A stretch of DNA of 64,000 bases from CAYJBH01 sp964370825 (GTDB taxonomy: Bacteria > Bacillota > Clostridia > Oscillospirales > Ruminococcaceae), in assembly GCA_964370825.1 (NCBI GenBank), contig CAYJKY010000002.1, forward strand, positions 1 through 64,000, written 5' to 3'. Position numbers and translations under genes: made by a program. Shown piece after piece: positions 42,528-50,264 of the stretch (position 1 is its first letter; the number at the start of each line of letters is the position of its first letter). The notes beneath the pieces were generated by a model. It had not been told where the DNA came from. It did not search any database and was given only the letters and a program-made list of their open reading frames with translations.

Positions 42528-43682
42528 ATGAAAAAAATATTGCTCGGAATAGATAGGCAGGACGAGATATTTAAAATAACAAAAGGTAAAAGAGTTGCAC
42601 TTCTTACAAACTTTTCCGGTATTGATAGCAATAATATTCCTAACTACCGTACTCTTTTGCAAAATGGATGTAATCTTATAAAACTCATGACTCCTGAGCA
42701 TGGGTTATACGGTGCGGCAGACGGAGAAGGGGTTTCCAACAGTATACATCGTGAAACAGGGCTCCCGATTATTTCCCTCTATGGTGACAAAAAAGAACCG
42801 AGCAAGAATGATTTAGAGGATGTGGATCTGATCATATACGATATACAAGATGTTGGTCTACGATACTTTACCTATATCTATACCCTCGCAAATATAATAA
42901 ATGCATGCTCGAAATACGATAAGGCACTAATCGTTGCAGACAGACCAAACCCACTCGGATGTGAATTTATTTTCGGTAGCAGAATACCGGAAAAACACAA
43001 TAGTTTTGTAGGCGGGTATCATCTACCTATTCGTTATGGAATGACGGTTGGAGAAATTGGACACTATTTTATCAAGTTATGTGGACATAGTATTCGGTAT
43101 TATGTAATTACCATGCAAGGGTATAGTCGTGATTTGCGTTTTCCACAGTTAAATATACACTGGAATGTACCTTCACCAAATTTGCCGGACTATGATGCAC
43201 TTCAAAGTTACTGCGGAGGCTGTTTTTTTGAGGCAACAAACATTAGCGAGGGTAGAGGAACACCGCGCCCGTTTAGGTTTTACGGTGCACCGTATATTAA
43301 GGAAGATCAGCTCGCAAAAGAACTATCAAAGATTTTTATTGATGGGTGCGGTTTTACATTTCGGGAACGTTCCTTTACCCCTTATTGTAGCAAACACTCC
43401 GGAGAAATATGTCATGGTGTAGAGATAATACCTCAGGACGATACAAAAAACTTTATCCCTCTTTCGATAGAAATGTTGCAAATCATAAAAAAATTGTATC
43501 CCGAAGATTTCTCATATAATGAATATGCCGATGTTGGTATGCTCTCCTTTTTAACCGGTGATGAGCGTATAACCCAATACGTTAACGGAGAAATAGAAAG
43601 CCTTGATGAAATGTATGTTGATTGGGACATACAGCGAGAGTGTTTTATGCAAAGAACGAGGGAATTTTATCTATATAATTAG
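42528..43682 (+). CDS. namZ: Exo-beta-N-acetylmuramidase NamZ (DUF1343, GH171)
   Basis: 384 residues. DUF1343 hallmarks are visible: GKRVALLTNFSGID, LIKLMTPEHGLYGAADGEGV (with PEHG), SLYGDKKEP, VDLIIYDIQDVGLRYFTYIYTL, DRPNPLG, and the later NISEGRGTPRPFRFYGAP. The founding NamZ of Bacillus releases MurNAc from non-reducing glycan ends. No signal peptide is evident at the N-terminus (MKKILLGIDRQDE), so a cytoplasmic substrate or a non-classical export must be assumed. It lies between murQ and a BadF-type kinase, which supports the MurNAc assignment. Confidence 0.88.
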   Translation: MKKILLGIDRQDEIFKITKGKRVALLTNFSGIDSNNIPNYRTLLQNGCNLIKLMTPEHGLYGAADGEGVSNSIHRETGLPIISLYGDKKEPSKNDLEDVDLIIYDIQDVGLRYFTYIYTLANIINACSKYDKALIVADRPNPLGCEFIFGSRIPEKHNSFVGGYHLPIRYGMTVGEIGHYFIKLCGHSIRYYVITMQGYSRDLRFPQLNIHWNVPSPNLPDYDALQSYCGGCFFEATNISEGRGTPRPFRFYGAPYIKEDQLAKELSKIFIDGCGFTFRERSFTPYCSKHSGEICHGVEIIPQDDTKNFIPLSIEMLQIIKKLYPEDFSYNEYADVGMLSFLTGDERITQYVNGEIESLDEMYVDWDIQRECFMQRTREFYLYN

Positions 43683-43694
43683 GAGATTAGGGAC

Positions 43695-44636
43695 ATGGTA
43701 GTGCATACGCTTAATGATCAACCGCTGTTTTTAGGGATAGACGGTGGCGGAACCAAAACAATCATGGTAATCATCAATGAGAATAAAGATATAATACACC
43801 GAGATGTCGGTGGTACAATCAATATTAATGGTACTGATGTACATAAAGCATCGGAGAACCTCAGAAAACTGCTCATCCGACTTCCCTACCGTAATAATAT
43901 TGTTGCTGGATGCCTCGGTATTGCCGGAATAAGTAACAAACACACACAAAGTTTTCTTGACGAGGCAAAAAGAGATGGAGTTTTCCCCTGTAATATAGAC
44001 ATTGTTGGCGATCATGTGATTGCACTCATAGGAGCTTTAACAGACAATCAAGGTATCTTACTTATCTCGGGAACCGGATCTATATGTGTCGGAAAGTCCA
44101 GAACCGGTGAAATTCTACGCACCGGTGGAATGGGGCATCTTATCGACGATTTGGGAAGCGGATATTCAATTGGCAGAGACATTCTCTCGGCTGTTGTAAA
44201 AATGCATGACGGAAGAATAGAAAAAACGCCGCTATATCACGACGTTTTTAATTACCTTGGCATAACTACAGTAGAAGAACTTGTTGAGTTTGTATATCAT
44301 CCTAAAAGAGAAAAAAAGGATATAGCCGATATTGCAAAGCTATTGCCGAAAAGCTACGAACGAGAAGAACAGATAGGTATTGACATAAAGAATAGGGCGG
44401 CATCTGACCTTCTATCACTGTGCAAACCCTTAATAAGGAAGATGAAGATAAATCAAGGTGTAATAGCACTTTCGGGTGGGATTTTGCATAATGATAAAGA
44501 GTTAAGAAAAACCTTTGAGGCTCTTGTACAAAAAGATTTGCAGGGCTTTAAATGTATCAACCCTAAAATGGATGCAGCGTTTGGAGCTGCATTGATGGCA
44601 AGAGATTCTACCCGGCCAAGGTTAACCCCTCTGTAG
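43695..44636 (+). CDS. murK: BadF/BcrA-type amino-sugar kinase, MurK-like
   Basis: 313 residues. ASKHA-fold kinase: phosphate-1 loop FLGIDGGGTKTIMVI (about 10-24), phosphate-2 LLISGTGSICVG (about 117), and the adenosine motif LSGGILHNDKEL near residue 258. In Clostridium acetobutylicum a homologous BadF-type kinase (MurK) next to murQ phosphorylates MurNAc and GlcNAc, so the same role is inferred. The end is odd: after the conserved GAALMAR the frame stops soon, while another frame stays open about 60 codons with plausible coding content, so a late frameshift is possible. Confidence 0.85.
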   Translation: MVVHTLNDQPLFLGIDGGGTKTIMVIINENKDIIHRDVGGTININGTDVHKASENLRKLLIRLPYRNNIVAGCLGIAGISNKHTQSFLDEAKRDGVFPCNIDIVGDHVIALIGALTDNQGILLISGTGSICVGKSRTGEILRTGGMGHLIDDLGSGYSIGRDILSAVVKMHDGRIEKTPLYHDVFNYLGITTVEELVEFVYHPKREKKDIADIAKLLPKSYEREEQIGIDIKNRAASDLLSLCKPLIRKMKINQGVIALSGGILHNDKELRKTFEALVQKDLQGFKCINPKMDAAFGAALMARDSTRPRLTPL

Positions 44637-44684
44637 ATGCTGAAATTTCAAAAGACCTGTTGGAATTATTTAAACAGCATATAG

Positions 44685-45827
44685 TTATATCTCATGGTAG
44701 CTGCCCAAATAGCTGAAGGTGTCGGTGCTGTTTTTTAGCTGGGTTAACAGCCTTTGTATGCCGGTTTCAGCAATGTTTGCATCAAAATCTGCGTAGAAAA
44801 CAAACTCAAAATCCTGTTCCGGCATCGGGCGGCTCTCAAGCTTAGAAAGGTTTACACCCATAGCAGAGAATTTGGAAATTATGTTGTAGAGTGAACCCGG
44901 GCGGTGCGGTACGGTAAACATCACGCTGATTTTATCGGCACCGGGGTATATCTCCGGTTTTTTTGATATGCATATAAACCGGGTATAATTGTTGTCACGA
45001 TTCTGAATATGCTGTTTAAGTATCTCAAGTTTATACATGGCCGAACAGCCGGTATCGGCTATCGCTGCAATGTCGGTACGCTCCGAGTTTGCCACCATCT
45101 CGGCGGCGGTTGCTGTGTTATTCCACTCCTTAATTTCGACATTGTTTAACGATGCAGTGTACTCATTACACTGTGCAAGTGCCTGTGGATGGGAATATAT
45201 TTCCCTTATATCTTCAAGTTTCGTCCCGGGTTTTACTAATAGACAGTGGTCAATCTTCACCTTGACACTGCGTACAATTTGAAAATTATATTTGTTCATC
45301 AGGTCGTAAACCTGGGTAACCGATCCATGAAGACTATTTTCTATAGGCAAAATACCGTAACGGCAAAGTCCACTTTCCACCGAACGATAAACAGCATCAA
45401 AGCTTTTCATAAACATGATGCTTGCGAGCGGAAACATTCTGTCACAGGCTATGGAGGAATAGGATCCGTCGGTGCCTTGACAGGCAACTACAGCCTGCTT
45501 TGGAAAGATAGGGGCGGTAGACTTTATTGCCTCGACAATTGCCATTTCCATCTTACTCTCCCCTGCTATTGCAACCTCCTGATGAGAACGTGATATATCA
45601 AAGATAGTCAGATATAGAGTTTTAATATACTGTGCGAGGTCATCCTCTTTACCCGCAACAAGCCGTGTGATTATTTCACGTTCCCTTGCAGGACTTAAAA
45701 CAGGAAGATTATTCTCCTTTTTATACTTTGCGACATCTCCGGCAATTGTCATTCTTTCTGAAAATAACTCTGCTATTCTATCATCAATTTCGTTCAGACG
45801 CATTCTTGAATTTTCTAAGCTGTTCAT
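44685..45827 (-). CDS. pheA: Bifunctional chorismate mutase/prephenate dehydratase
   Basis: 380 residues. N-terminal AroQ chorismate mutase (MNSLENSRMRLNEIDDRIAELFSERM to about 90), prephenate dehydratase (about 110-290, starting VACQGTDGSYSSIACDRMF, with the catalytic region ENSLHGSVTQVYDLM), and a C-terminal ACT domain with GSLYNIISKFSAMGVNLSKLESRP, where ESRP is the phenylalanine-binding motif. It converts chorismate to phenylpyruvate and should be feedback-inhibited by Phe. It is the second gene after aroF, 17 bases apart, behind the Phe-codon leader at 46946-47029. Confidence 0.96.
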   Translation of the reverse strand: MNSLENSRMRLNEIDDRIAELFSERMTIAGDVAKYKKENNLPVLSPAREREIITRLVAGKEDDLAQYIKTLYLTIFDISRSHQEVAIAGESKMEMAIVEAIKSTAPIFPKQAVVACQGTDGSYSSIACDRMFPLASIMFMKSFDAVYRSVESGLCRYGILPIENSLHGSVTQVYDLMNKYNFQIVRSVKVKIDHCLLVKPGTKLEDIREIYSHPQALAQCNEYTASLNNVEIKEWNNTATAAEMVANSERTDIAAIADTGCSAMYKLEILKQHIQNRDNNYTRFICISKKPEIYPGADKISVMFTVPHRPGSLYNIISKFSAMGVNLSKLESRPMPEQDFEFVFYADFDANIAETGIQRLLTQLKNSTDTFSYLGSYHEI

Positions 45828-45844
45828 TTTTCCTGTCTCCTTTG

Positions 45845-46861
45845 TTAATCATTAATTTCCTTCATTAGGCTGTGTAACCTTGATATTTTGCCTGCAAGTT
45901 TATCGAAGCTCTGTGGAGTAAGCGACTGTGCGCCGTCACACAAAGCTTTTTGCGGATTGTTATGCACCTCTATTATAAGACCGTCACATCCTGTTGCAAC
46001 CGCTCCGAGCGAGAGTTGCGGCACATAACGGTAATATCCGGTAGCATGGCTTGGGTCAACGATTATCGGAAGATGTGTTTTTTCCCTCAGCACAGGAATT
46101 GCAGAAAGGTCAAGGGTGTTACGTGTTGCCGTCTCAAATGTTCTGATACCACGTTCACATAAAATAACCTCGGTGTTACCGCTTGCCATTATATATTCAA
46201 CACTCATTAGCAGCTCATCAATGGTGTTGGATAACCCTCGTTTTAACAGGATAGGTTTGTTCACCTTTCCAAGCTCACGCAGTAACGAAAAGTTTTGCAT
46301 GTTTCTTGCGCCAACCTGAATTATATCCACCTCATCAAAAAGATGAAGCTGTGACAAGTCCATGATCTCGGTTATTATGGGAAGTCCTGTTTCAGCTCTT
46401 GCCTCTAATAAAAGCTCAATTCCATCGCCACCCATTCCCTGAAAAGCATATGGTGATGTTCTGGGTTTAAATGCCCCACCCCTTAAAATATTAGCACCGG
46501 AAGCTTTAACAGCTCGTGCAACCTCACAAATTTGCTCCCTTGACTCAACCGAGCACGGACCCGCCATCATCGCAAAATTTCCACCGCCAATTTTTGTTCC
46601 GTTGCGAAGAGTAATGATTGTGTCATACGGGTTAAACTTTCGATTTGCCTTTTTGTAGGGTTCCTGTATTCGCTTTACCGAATCGACTATTTCAACGGAT
46701 TGGATAAGCTCCATGTCAACCGAAGCTGTATCTCCAACCAGACCTATAATGGTACTTGTTGAACCCTCAATCACATGAAGATCTAAGTTTTGCCCCATCA
46801 GCCATGATTTTAAGCCACTCAGTTGTTCCTTGTCCGGATTTTCTTTTAAAACAATAATCAT
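45845..46861 (-). CDS. aroF: 3-deoxy-7-phosphoheptulonate synthase (DAHP synthase, AroF type)
   Basis: 338 residues from the ATG at 46861, directly after AAAGGAGAGAGGAA; the ATG at 46882 lies at the foot of the terminator and is not favoured. An N-terminal ferredoxin-like regulatory domain (1-70) is followed by the KdsA/AroA-type barrel: MMAGPCSVESREQICEVARAVK, GANILRGGAFKPRTSPYAFQGMG, ILLKRGLSNTIDELLMSVEY, and VDPSHATGYYRYVPQLS. First step of the shikimate pathway. Coupled to pheA and preceded by a Phe-rich leader, so expression probably follows Phe supply. Confidence 0.96.
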   Translation of the reverse strand: MIIVLKENPDKEQLSGLKSWLMGQNLDLHVIEGSTSTIIGLVGDTASVDMELIQSVEIVDSVKRIQEPYKKANRKFNPYDTIITLRNGTKIGGGNFAMMAGPCSVESREQICEVARAVKASGANILRGGAFKPRTSPYAFQGMGGDGIELLLEARAETGLPIITEIMDLSQLHLFDEVDIIQVGARNMQNFSLLRELGKVNKPILLKRGLSNTIDELLMSVEYIMASGNTEVILCERGIRTFETATRNTLDLSAIPVLREKTHLPIIVDPSHATGYYRYVPQLSLGAVATGCDGLIIEVHNNPQKALCDGAQSLTPQSFDKLAGKISRLHSLMKEIND

Positions 46862-46883
46862 TTCCTCTCTCCTTTGTTGCATT

Positions 46884-46920
46884 AAAAAGGTGCCTGTGTC
46901 TTTTCATCAACACAGGCACC
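46884..46920 (-). terminator. Intrinsic terminator in the aroF-pheA leader
   Basis: On the minus strand GGTGCCTGTGT (46920-46910) pairs with ACACAGGCACC (46899-46889), an 11-bp perfect stem followed by five U residues (46888-46884). It lies between the leader peptide stop (46946) and aroF (46861). A competing pairing between 46957-46969 and 46896-46907 would remove the top of the stem. Confidence 0.88.
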
Positions 46921-46921
46921 T

Positions 46922-46936
46922 TTAACCGTTGGTTAA
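46922..46936 (-). promoter_or_regulatory. Small palindrome between leader peptide and terminator
   Basis: TTAACC-GTT-GGTTAA (46922-46936) forms a 6-bp hairpin with a 3-base loop just before the terminator stem. It may help pause polymerase in the attenuator. Confidence 0.4.
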
Positions 46937-46945
46937 TTTAGTACA

Positions 46946-47029
46946 TCAGCTGCTACATGACAAAGACACTTTACCGAAAAACTCGTTAAAGCTAAAAAAG
47001 TAAAATTGAAAGTTTACAAATTTTTTCAT
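46946..47029 (-). CDS. Phe-rich leader peptide of the aroF-pheA operon
   Basis: 27 codons plus stop. The peptide begins MKKFVNFQFYFFSFNEFF, holding eight Phe residues at positions 4, 7, 9, 11, 12, 14, 17 and 18 and one Tyr, then nine more residues ending SCSS. A GAGGT lies 12 bases before the ATG. The promoter is at 47065-47093 and the intrinsic terminator at 46884-46920. This is the logic of the E. coli pheA leader, in which ribosome stalling at Phe codons under Phe-tRNA shortage permits readthrough. The codons after the last Phe (46957-46969) can pair with the terminator loop and 3-prime arm, giving a candidate antiterminator. Confidence 0.82.
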   Translation of the reverse strand: MKKFVNFQFYFFSFNEFFGKVSLSCSS

Positions 47030-47064
47030 TGTCAGTGTGTTACCTCTGAATAACTATTATTGCT

Positions 47065-47093
47065 ATTATAACTGCAAAGAGTTATTTTGTCAA
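47065..47093 (-). promoter_or_regulatory. Consensus sigma-A promoter of the aroF-pheA leader
   Basis: On the minus strand TTGACA (47093-47088), 17-base spacer, TATAAT (47070-47065). Both boxes are perfect. It starts the transcript about 30 bases before the Phe leader peptide. Confidence 0.92.
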
Positions 47094-47119
47094 CACAAAT
47101 TAATCTTAGCAATTTAAAA

Positions 47120-47938
47120 TTATTTAATATTAAACATTACTCTCATTATATTGTCCATAGCCTTAGCAGGCATTATTGTATTCATCATTAAAGCCATCTT
47201 AGAGTCAATACCAACCGCATATCTTGCCCTGGGGTTATCAGAATTAGCAGCCTTTACTATAGCACTAACAACCTTTTCAGGCCCCGGTGCATTGGTATAT
47301 TTACCTTTAAATGACTCTACAAAATTTGATACATTACTCTTATATTCCTGAGGATGCTCGACCGACTCAATCTGTTTTAATGCGACATCCAAAAATTCGG
47401 TTTGCATTGCCCCTGGTTCAATGAGGACGACCTTAATTCCAAACCCCTTAACCTCGGCTCTTAAAGCACCGCTTAATGCCTCGACAGCATGTTTTGACGC
47501 CCCATACCAACCTATCATGGGAGATGATACCTTACCGACAACGGATGACATGTTAATAATAGTTCCACTCTTTTTTCTTCTCATGTGTGGTAGGACCGCT
47601 TTTGTTACCCTTGCAAGTCCAAAAACATTCGCCTCAAACTGACGATGAGCTTCCTCCATCGAAACCGCTTCAACCATTCCATATCCGCCATATCCGGCGT
47701 TATTGACCAGGACATCGATTTTCCCCTCTTTACCGATAATATCACGAACCACCTCATCAACTTCCTTGTCTGAGGTTACGTCCATCCGATATGTTTTTGC
47801 ACCGAGAGACTCTAAATCCTTCATCTTTTCAAGCCTTCTTGCACCAGCATAAACTATATGACCCTGCTTTAAAAGCTCTTTAACCGCACGATGTCCAAAC
47901 CCTGCACTTGCGCCTGTAATCAATACGACCTTTCCCAT
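47120..47938 (-). CDS. Short-chain dehydrogenase/reductase (SDR)
   Basis: 272 residues. Classical SDR: NAD(P)-binding TGASAGFGHRAV (TGxxxGxG), Arg-rich strand 2 AGARRLEKM suggesting NADP, NNAGYGG, catalytic Ser in INMSSVVGKV, and YxxxK as YGASKHAVE. C-terminal region after EPGAMQTEF defines substrate, which is unknown. Divergent from a TetR regulator with a 33-bp palindrome between them, so it is the probable regulated target. Confidence 0.93.
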   Translation of the reverse strand: MGKVVLITGASAGFGHRAVKELLKQGHIVYAGARRLEKMKDLESLGAKTYRMDVTSDKEVDEVVRDIIGKEGKIDVLVNNAGYGGYGMVEAVSMEEAHRQFEANVFGLARVTKAVLPHMRRKKSGTIINMSSVVGKVSSPMIGWYGASKHAVEALSGALRAEVKGFGIKVVLIEPGAMQTEFLDVALKQIESVEHPQEYKSNVSNFVESFKGKYTNAPGPEKVVSAIVKAANSDNPRARYAVGIDSKMALMMNTIMPAKAMDNIMRVMFNIK

Positions 47939-47980
47939 ATGTCAACCTTTCATGTAATTTACATTACGTTTATTATTTTT

Positions 47981-48009
47981 ATGATATCATAACCGCAGTG
48001 TGTTGTCAA
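47981..48009 (-). promoter_or_regulatory. Promoter of the SDR gene
   Basis: On the minus strand TTGACA (48009-48004), 17-base spacer, TATCAT (47986-47981). A second small palindrome, ATGTAATTTACAT (47952-47964), lies between it and the start codon. Confidence 0.75.
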
Positions 48010-48018
48010 GTATTCGCA

Positions 48019-48051
48019 ACTATATTATTTACAAATTGTAAGTAATATAGT
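48019..48051. promoter_or_regulatory. 33-bp palindrome, candidate TetR operator
   Basis: Two 16-base arms (48019-48034 and 48036-48051) are inverted with one mismatch around a central A. The left arm begins ACTATATTATTTACAA and the right arm ends GTAATATAGT. It lies over the spacer of the TetR gene promoter and 10 bases from the SDR -35 box, well placed to control both divergent genes. Confidence 0.75.
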
Positions 48052-48056
48052 ATAAT
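48028..48056 (+). promoter_or_regulatory. Promoter of the TetR-family gene
   Basis: TTTACA (48028-48033), 17-base spacer, TATAAT (48051-48056). The spacer is inside the 33-bp palindrome, consistent with autoregulation. Confidence 0.7.
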
Positions 48057-48088
48057 CTTATATATAAATATCAATTGAGGTGTTTAAA

Positions 48089-48742
48089 ATGGATTTTCAA
48101 AGAGCAAGAAATAAGGAGCAATTTGAACTACGAGAGACCGACATCGTAAATGCAGCAATGGTAATATACGAAGAATTTGGGTTTGAAGGTGTTACCTTTA
48201 GTAGAATATCTGAAAAAACCAAATTTACGAGACCGACAATTTACTCCTATTTTAAAACTAAAGAAGAGATTATGTTAAGATTAATTATCATTTATCTCGA
48301 AAAATTTATAACCTGCTTTAATAAAAAACTTTCCACTGCCAAGGTTAAGGACAATGAATTTGTTGCCAATTCCTTGACAGAATGCTTTATTGAGGTGGGT
48401 GAGTTTATTCATCTTTATACCGTACTTTATTCCATAATTGAAAAAAATGTTTCGTTGGAAGCCCTTGTACACTATAAAAAGAATGCAGCTGCATGTTTTT
48501 CACAGCTGATTAATTTGATGAAATCGGTCTATACATCTTCCACCGAAGAAGAACTCGGTGAATTCTTAATATTTTGTCTGTGCTATGCAAGCGGAATTTG
48601 TCCTATGAGTGAGGAAAGCGAACTGCAAAAAGAGGCCATTATGCTATCCGAAACAGGTTATGTTACACCAAATTTTGAAAAATTATTTAATAACACTTTG
48701 CTCATTTATTTAGATAAATTGACACTTAATCTACAAAAATAA
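48089..48742 (+). CDS. TetR/AcrR family transcriptional regulator
   Basis: 217 residues from the ATG at 48089, seven bases after TTGAGGTG; the GTG at 48080 lies within that site. N-terminal helix-turn-helix: IVNAAMVIYEEFGFEGVTFSRISEKTKFTRPTIYSYFKTKEEIM (about 19-65). The C-terminal helical part binds an unknown ligand. Divergent from the SDR gene, with a long palindrome between them. Confidence 0.92.
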   Translation: MDFQRARNKEQFELRETDIVNAAMVIYEEFGFEGVTFSRISEKTKFTRPTIYSYFKTKEEIMLRLIIIYLEKFITCFNKKLSTAKVKDNEFVANSLTECFIEVGEFIHLYTVLYSIIEKNVSLEALVHYKKNAAACFSQLINLMKSVYTSSTEEELGEFLIFCLCYASGICPMSEESELQKEAIMLSETGYVTPNFEKLFNNTLLIYLDKLTLNLQK

Positions 48743-48750
48743 AAAATTTG

Positions 48751-48779
48751 TTGCAAAACAGGGTTTAATGTGCTAAAAT
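48751..48779 (+). promoter_or_regulatory. Promoter of the bactofilin gene
   Basis: TTGCAA (48751-48756), 17-base spacer, TAAAAT (48774-48779), about 45 bases before the bactofilin ATG. Confidence 0.6.
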
Positions 48780-48823
48780 CATTGTAAATGCAAATAATAT
48801 AATATTAATGGGGAGAATTAAGT

Positions 48824-49723
48824 ATGAACGATGTTTTTAGTGGGGTTAATTCTATGGATATTGCGGGGGGTAATTCAATGAGTAAAACCTTGATTACAAA
48901 GGATACTGTTTTAGTCGGAACAATTGCCGCCGATTCATCGATAATAATTGACGGTGGCATCAGGGGAGATGTTTTCAGTAAAAACTCAATCGAGCTTAAT
49001 GGCAAGGTTGATGGAAATATGAAAGCAAATGATATATCTATTACAGACGGTGCGGTCAAGGGCGACATAAGCTCTCAGGGCAATATTCTTGTTGCGGGAG
49101 ATTCTGTTATAGTGGGTAATCTTTTTGCAAGCTCGCTAGAGTTTAACGGCAAAATCAAGGGTAATGTTCGCATTAACGGACATGCAATTATTAGAGAGAA
49201 TGCCGTTATTCATGGTAATCTTTCCGCATGCAATTTCACCGTTGATGACGGTGCAAAAATTATCGGTTTTGTTGAAATCCTTCGTCCTGTTGAGGTTAGT
49301 GGACAACCTACCGAAAAGATTGAAGATATTGTTGACTTTGAGGACATCGAGATCCCCGAAGATGCCGGAACACCGGATAGCACTACCAGCTCTGCCTCTG
49401 CCGAGGTTTCCGAGGTAGCTCCCGGAACTCCGTTATTTTCCACTGTATCCTCAGGAAAAGAAGAGCTTATAACTGCACCCGAGGAGGTTGTAGTCGATAC
49501 TCCAACCCCTGTTGCAGCCCCTGCGCCTGTAGCTGAAGCAGCTGTAATAGAGGCTGCTGTCGAGGAAACTATCGAAGAGGTTGATGAGGTTTCCGAAGTA
49601 GCTACCGCAGAAGAGTCTGATGACTCAGACGGTACCGAAAGTTTTGTAGATGAAAAACAGAAGATGTTACAGGATCTCCGTAGTCGCATGGAAAAAGCAA
49701 AAAAGAGTGGTCAATCCCTGTAA
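48824..49723 (+). CDS. Bactofilin family polymer-forming cytoskeletal protein
   Basis: 299 residues. The first 150 residues are a bactofilin beta-helix with regularly spaced short turns (TVLVGTIAADSSIIIDGGIRG, then ELNGKVDGNMKANDISITDG, then GKIKGNVRINGHAII). The second half (155-285) is acidic and rich in Ala, Pro, Glu and Val, probably disordered, and ends in a basic amphipathic helix (MLQDLRSRMEKAKKSG). Bactofilins polymerise without nucleotides and help shape the cell or place complexes. GGGGAGAATTAAGT precedes the ATG. The long acidic tail is unusual for the family. Confidence 0.88.
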   Translation: MNDVFSGVNSMDIAGGNSMSKTLITKDTVLVGTIAADSSIIIDGGIRGDVFSKNSIELNGKVDGNMKANDISITDGAVKGDISSQGNILVAGDSVIVGNLFASSLEFNGKIKGNVRINGHAIIRENAVIHGNLSACNFTVDDGAKIIGFVEILRPVEVSGQPTEKIEDIVDFEDIEIPEDAGTPDSTTSSASAEVSEVAPGTPLFSTVSSGKEELITAPEEVVVDTPTPVAAPAPVAEAAVIEAAVEETIEEVDEVSEVATAEESDDSDGTESFVDEKQKMLQDLRSRMEKAKKSGQSL

Positions 49724-49764
49724 ACGGTTATAATTAATAAAATAATTGTAAATTAAAAAAAGAA

Positions 49765-49800
49765 AAGGGGCATCATATGAACTTCATAATGATGTCCCTT
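49765..49800 (+). terminator. Hairpin after the bactofilin gene
   Basis: A 12-bp stem (49765-49776 with 49789-49800, one G-U pair, 12-base loop). The downstream U-tract is weak (TGTTTAAAGG), so it may only partly stop transcription before rnhA. Confidence 0.5.
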
Positions 49801-49818
49801 GTTTAAAGGGCAAAACAA

Positions 49819-50262
49819 ATGAAAAAAACTGTTGTTATATACACCGACGGAGCGTGTAGCGGTAACCCGGGACCGGGTGGATATGCCGGAATTATTAAAT
49901 ATAAGGAGCATGAAAAGGTCGTTGTGGGCGGCGATGCCGACACCACCAACAACCGTATGGAAATGCTTGCACTGATTTCCTCGTTAGAGGCATTAACCGA
50001 ACCATGTAATGTCGAACTCTACAGCGACTCTAAGTATGTTCTTGATGCTCTTGGCAAGGGTTGGGCAAAATCATGGCAGAAAAAAGGCTGGATTAAGTCG
50101 GATAAAAAACCGGCACTTAACTCCGATCTTTGGGAACGCCTCCTTGCACTTACCGACATACACGAGCTTAACCTGCACTGGGTAAAAGGACATAACGGAA
50201 ATCCATATAACGAAAAATGCGACCAACTAGCTGTAGAACAGAGTATGCTGTTCAAAAAGTAA
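49819..50262 (+). CDS. rnhA: Ribonuclease HI
   Basis: 147 residues. Catalytic carboxylates are in place: Asp in IYTDGACSGNPGPGGY, Glu in NNRMEMLAL, Asp in LYSDSKYVLDAL, and Asp in NEKCDQLAVE; the basic handle GWAKSWQKKGWIKSDKKP is present, as in the E. coli-type enzyme. It degrades RNA in RNA-DNA hybrids. AAAGGGCAAAACAA precedes the ATG. Converges with the ABC permease gene, with two bases between their ends. Confidence 0.96.
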   Translation: MKKTVVIYTDGACSGNPGPGGYAGIIKYKEHEKVVVGGDADTTNNRMEMLALISSLEALTEPCNVELYSDSKYVLDALGKGWAKSWQKKGWIKSDKKPALNSDLWERLLALTDIHELNLHWVKGHNGNPYNEKCDQLAVEQSMLFKK

Positions 50263-50264
50263 TA

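Noticed and set aside
49210..49689. 159-codon minus-strand ORF opposite the bactofilin tail
   Set aside because: It is low-complexity Ser/Thr/Ala sequence created by the repetitive acidic tail on the other strand.
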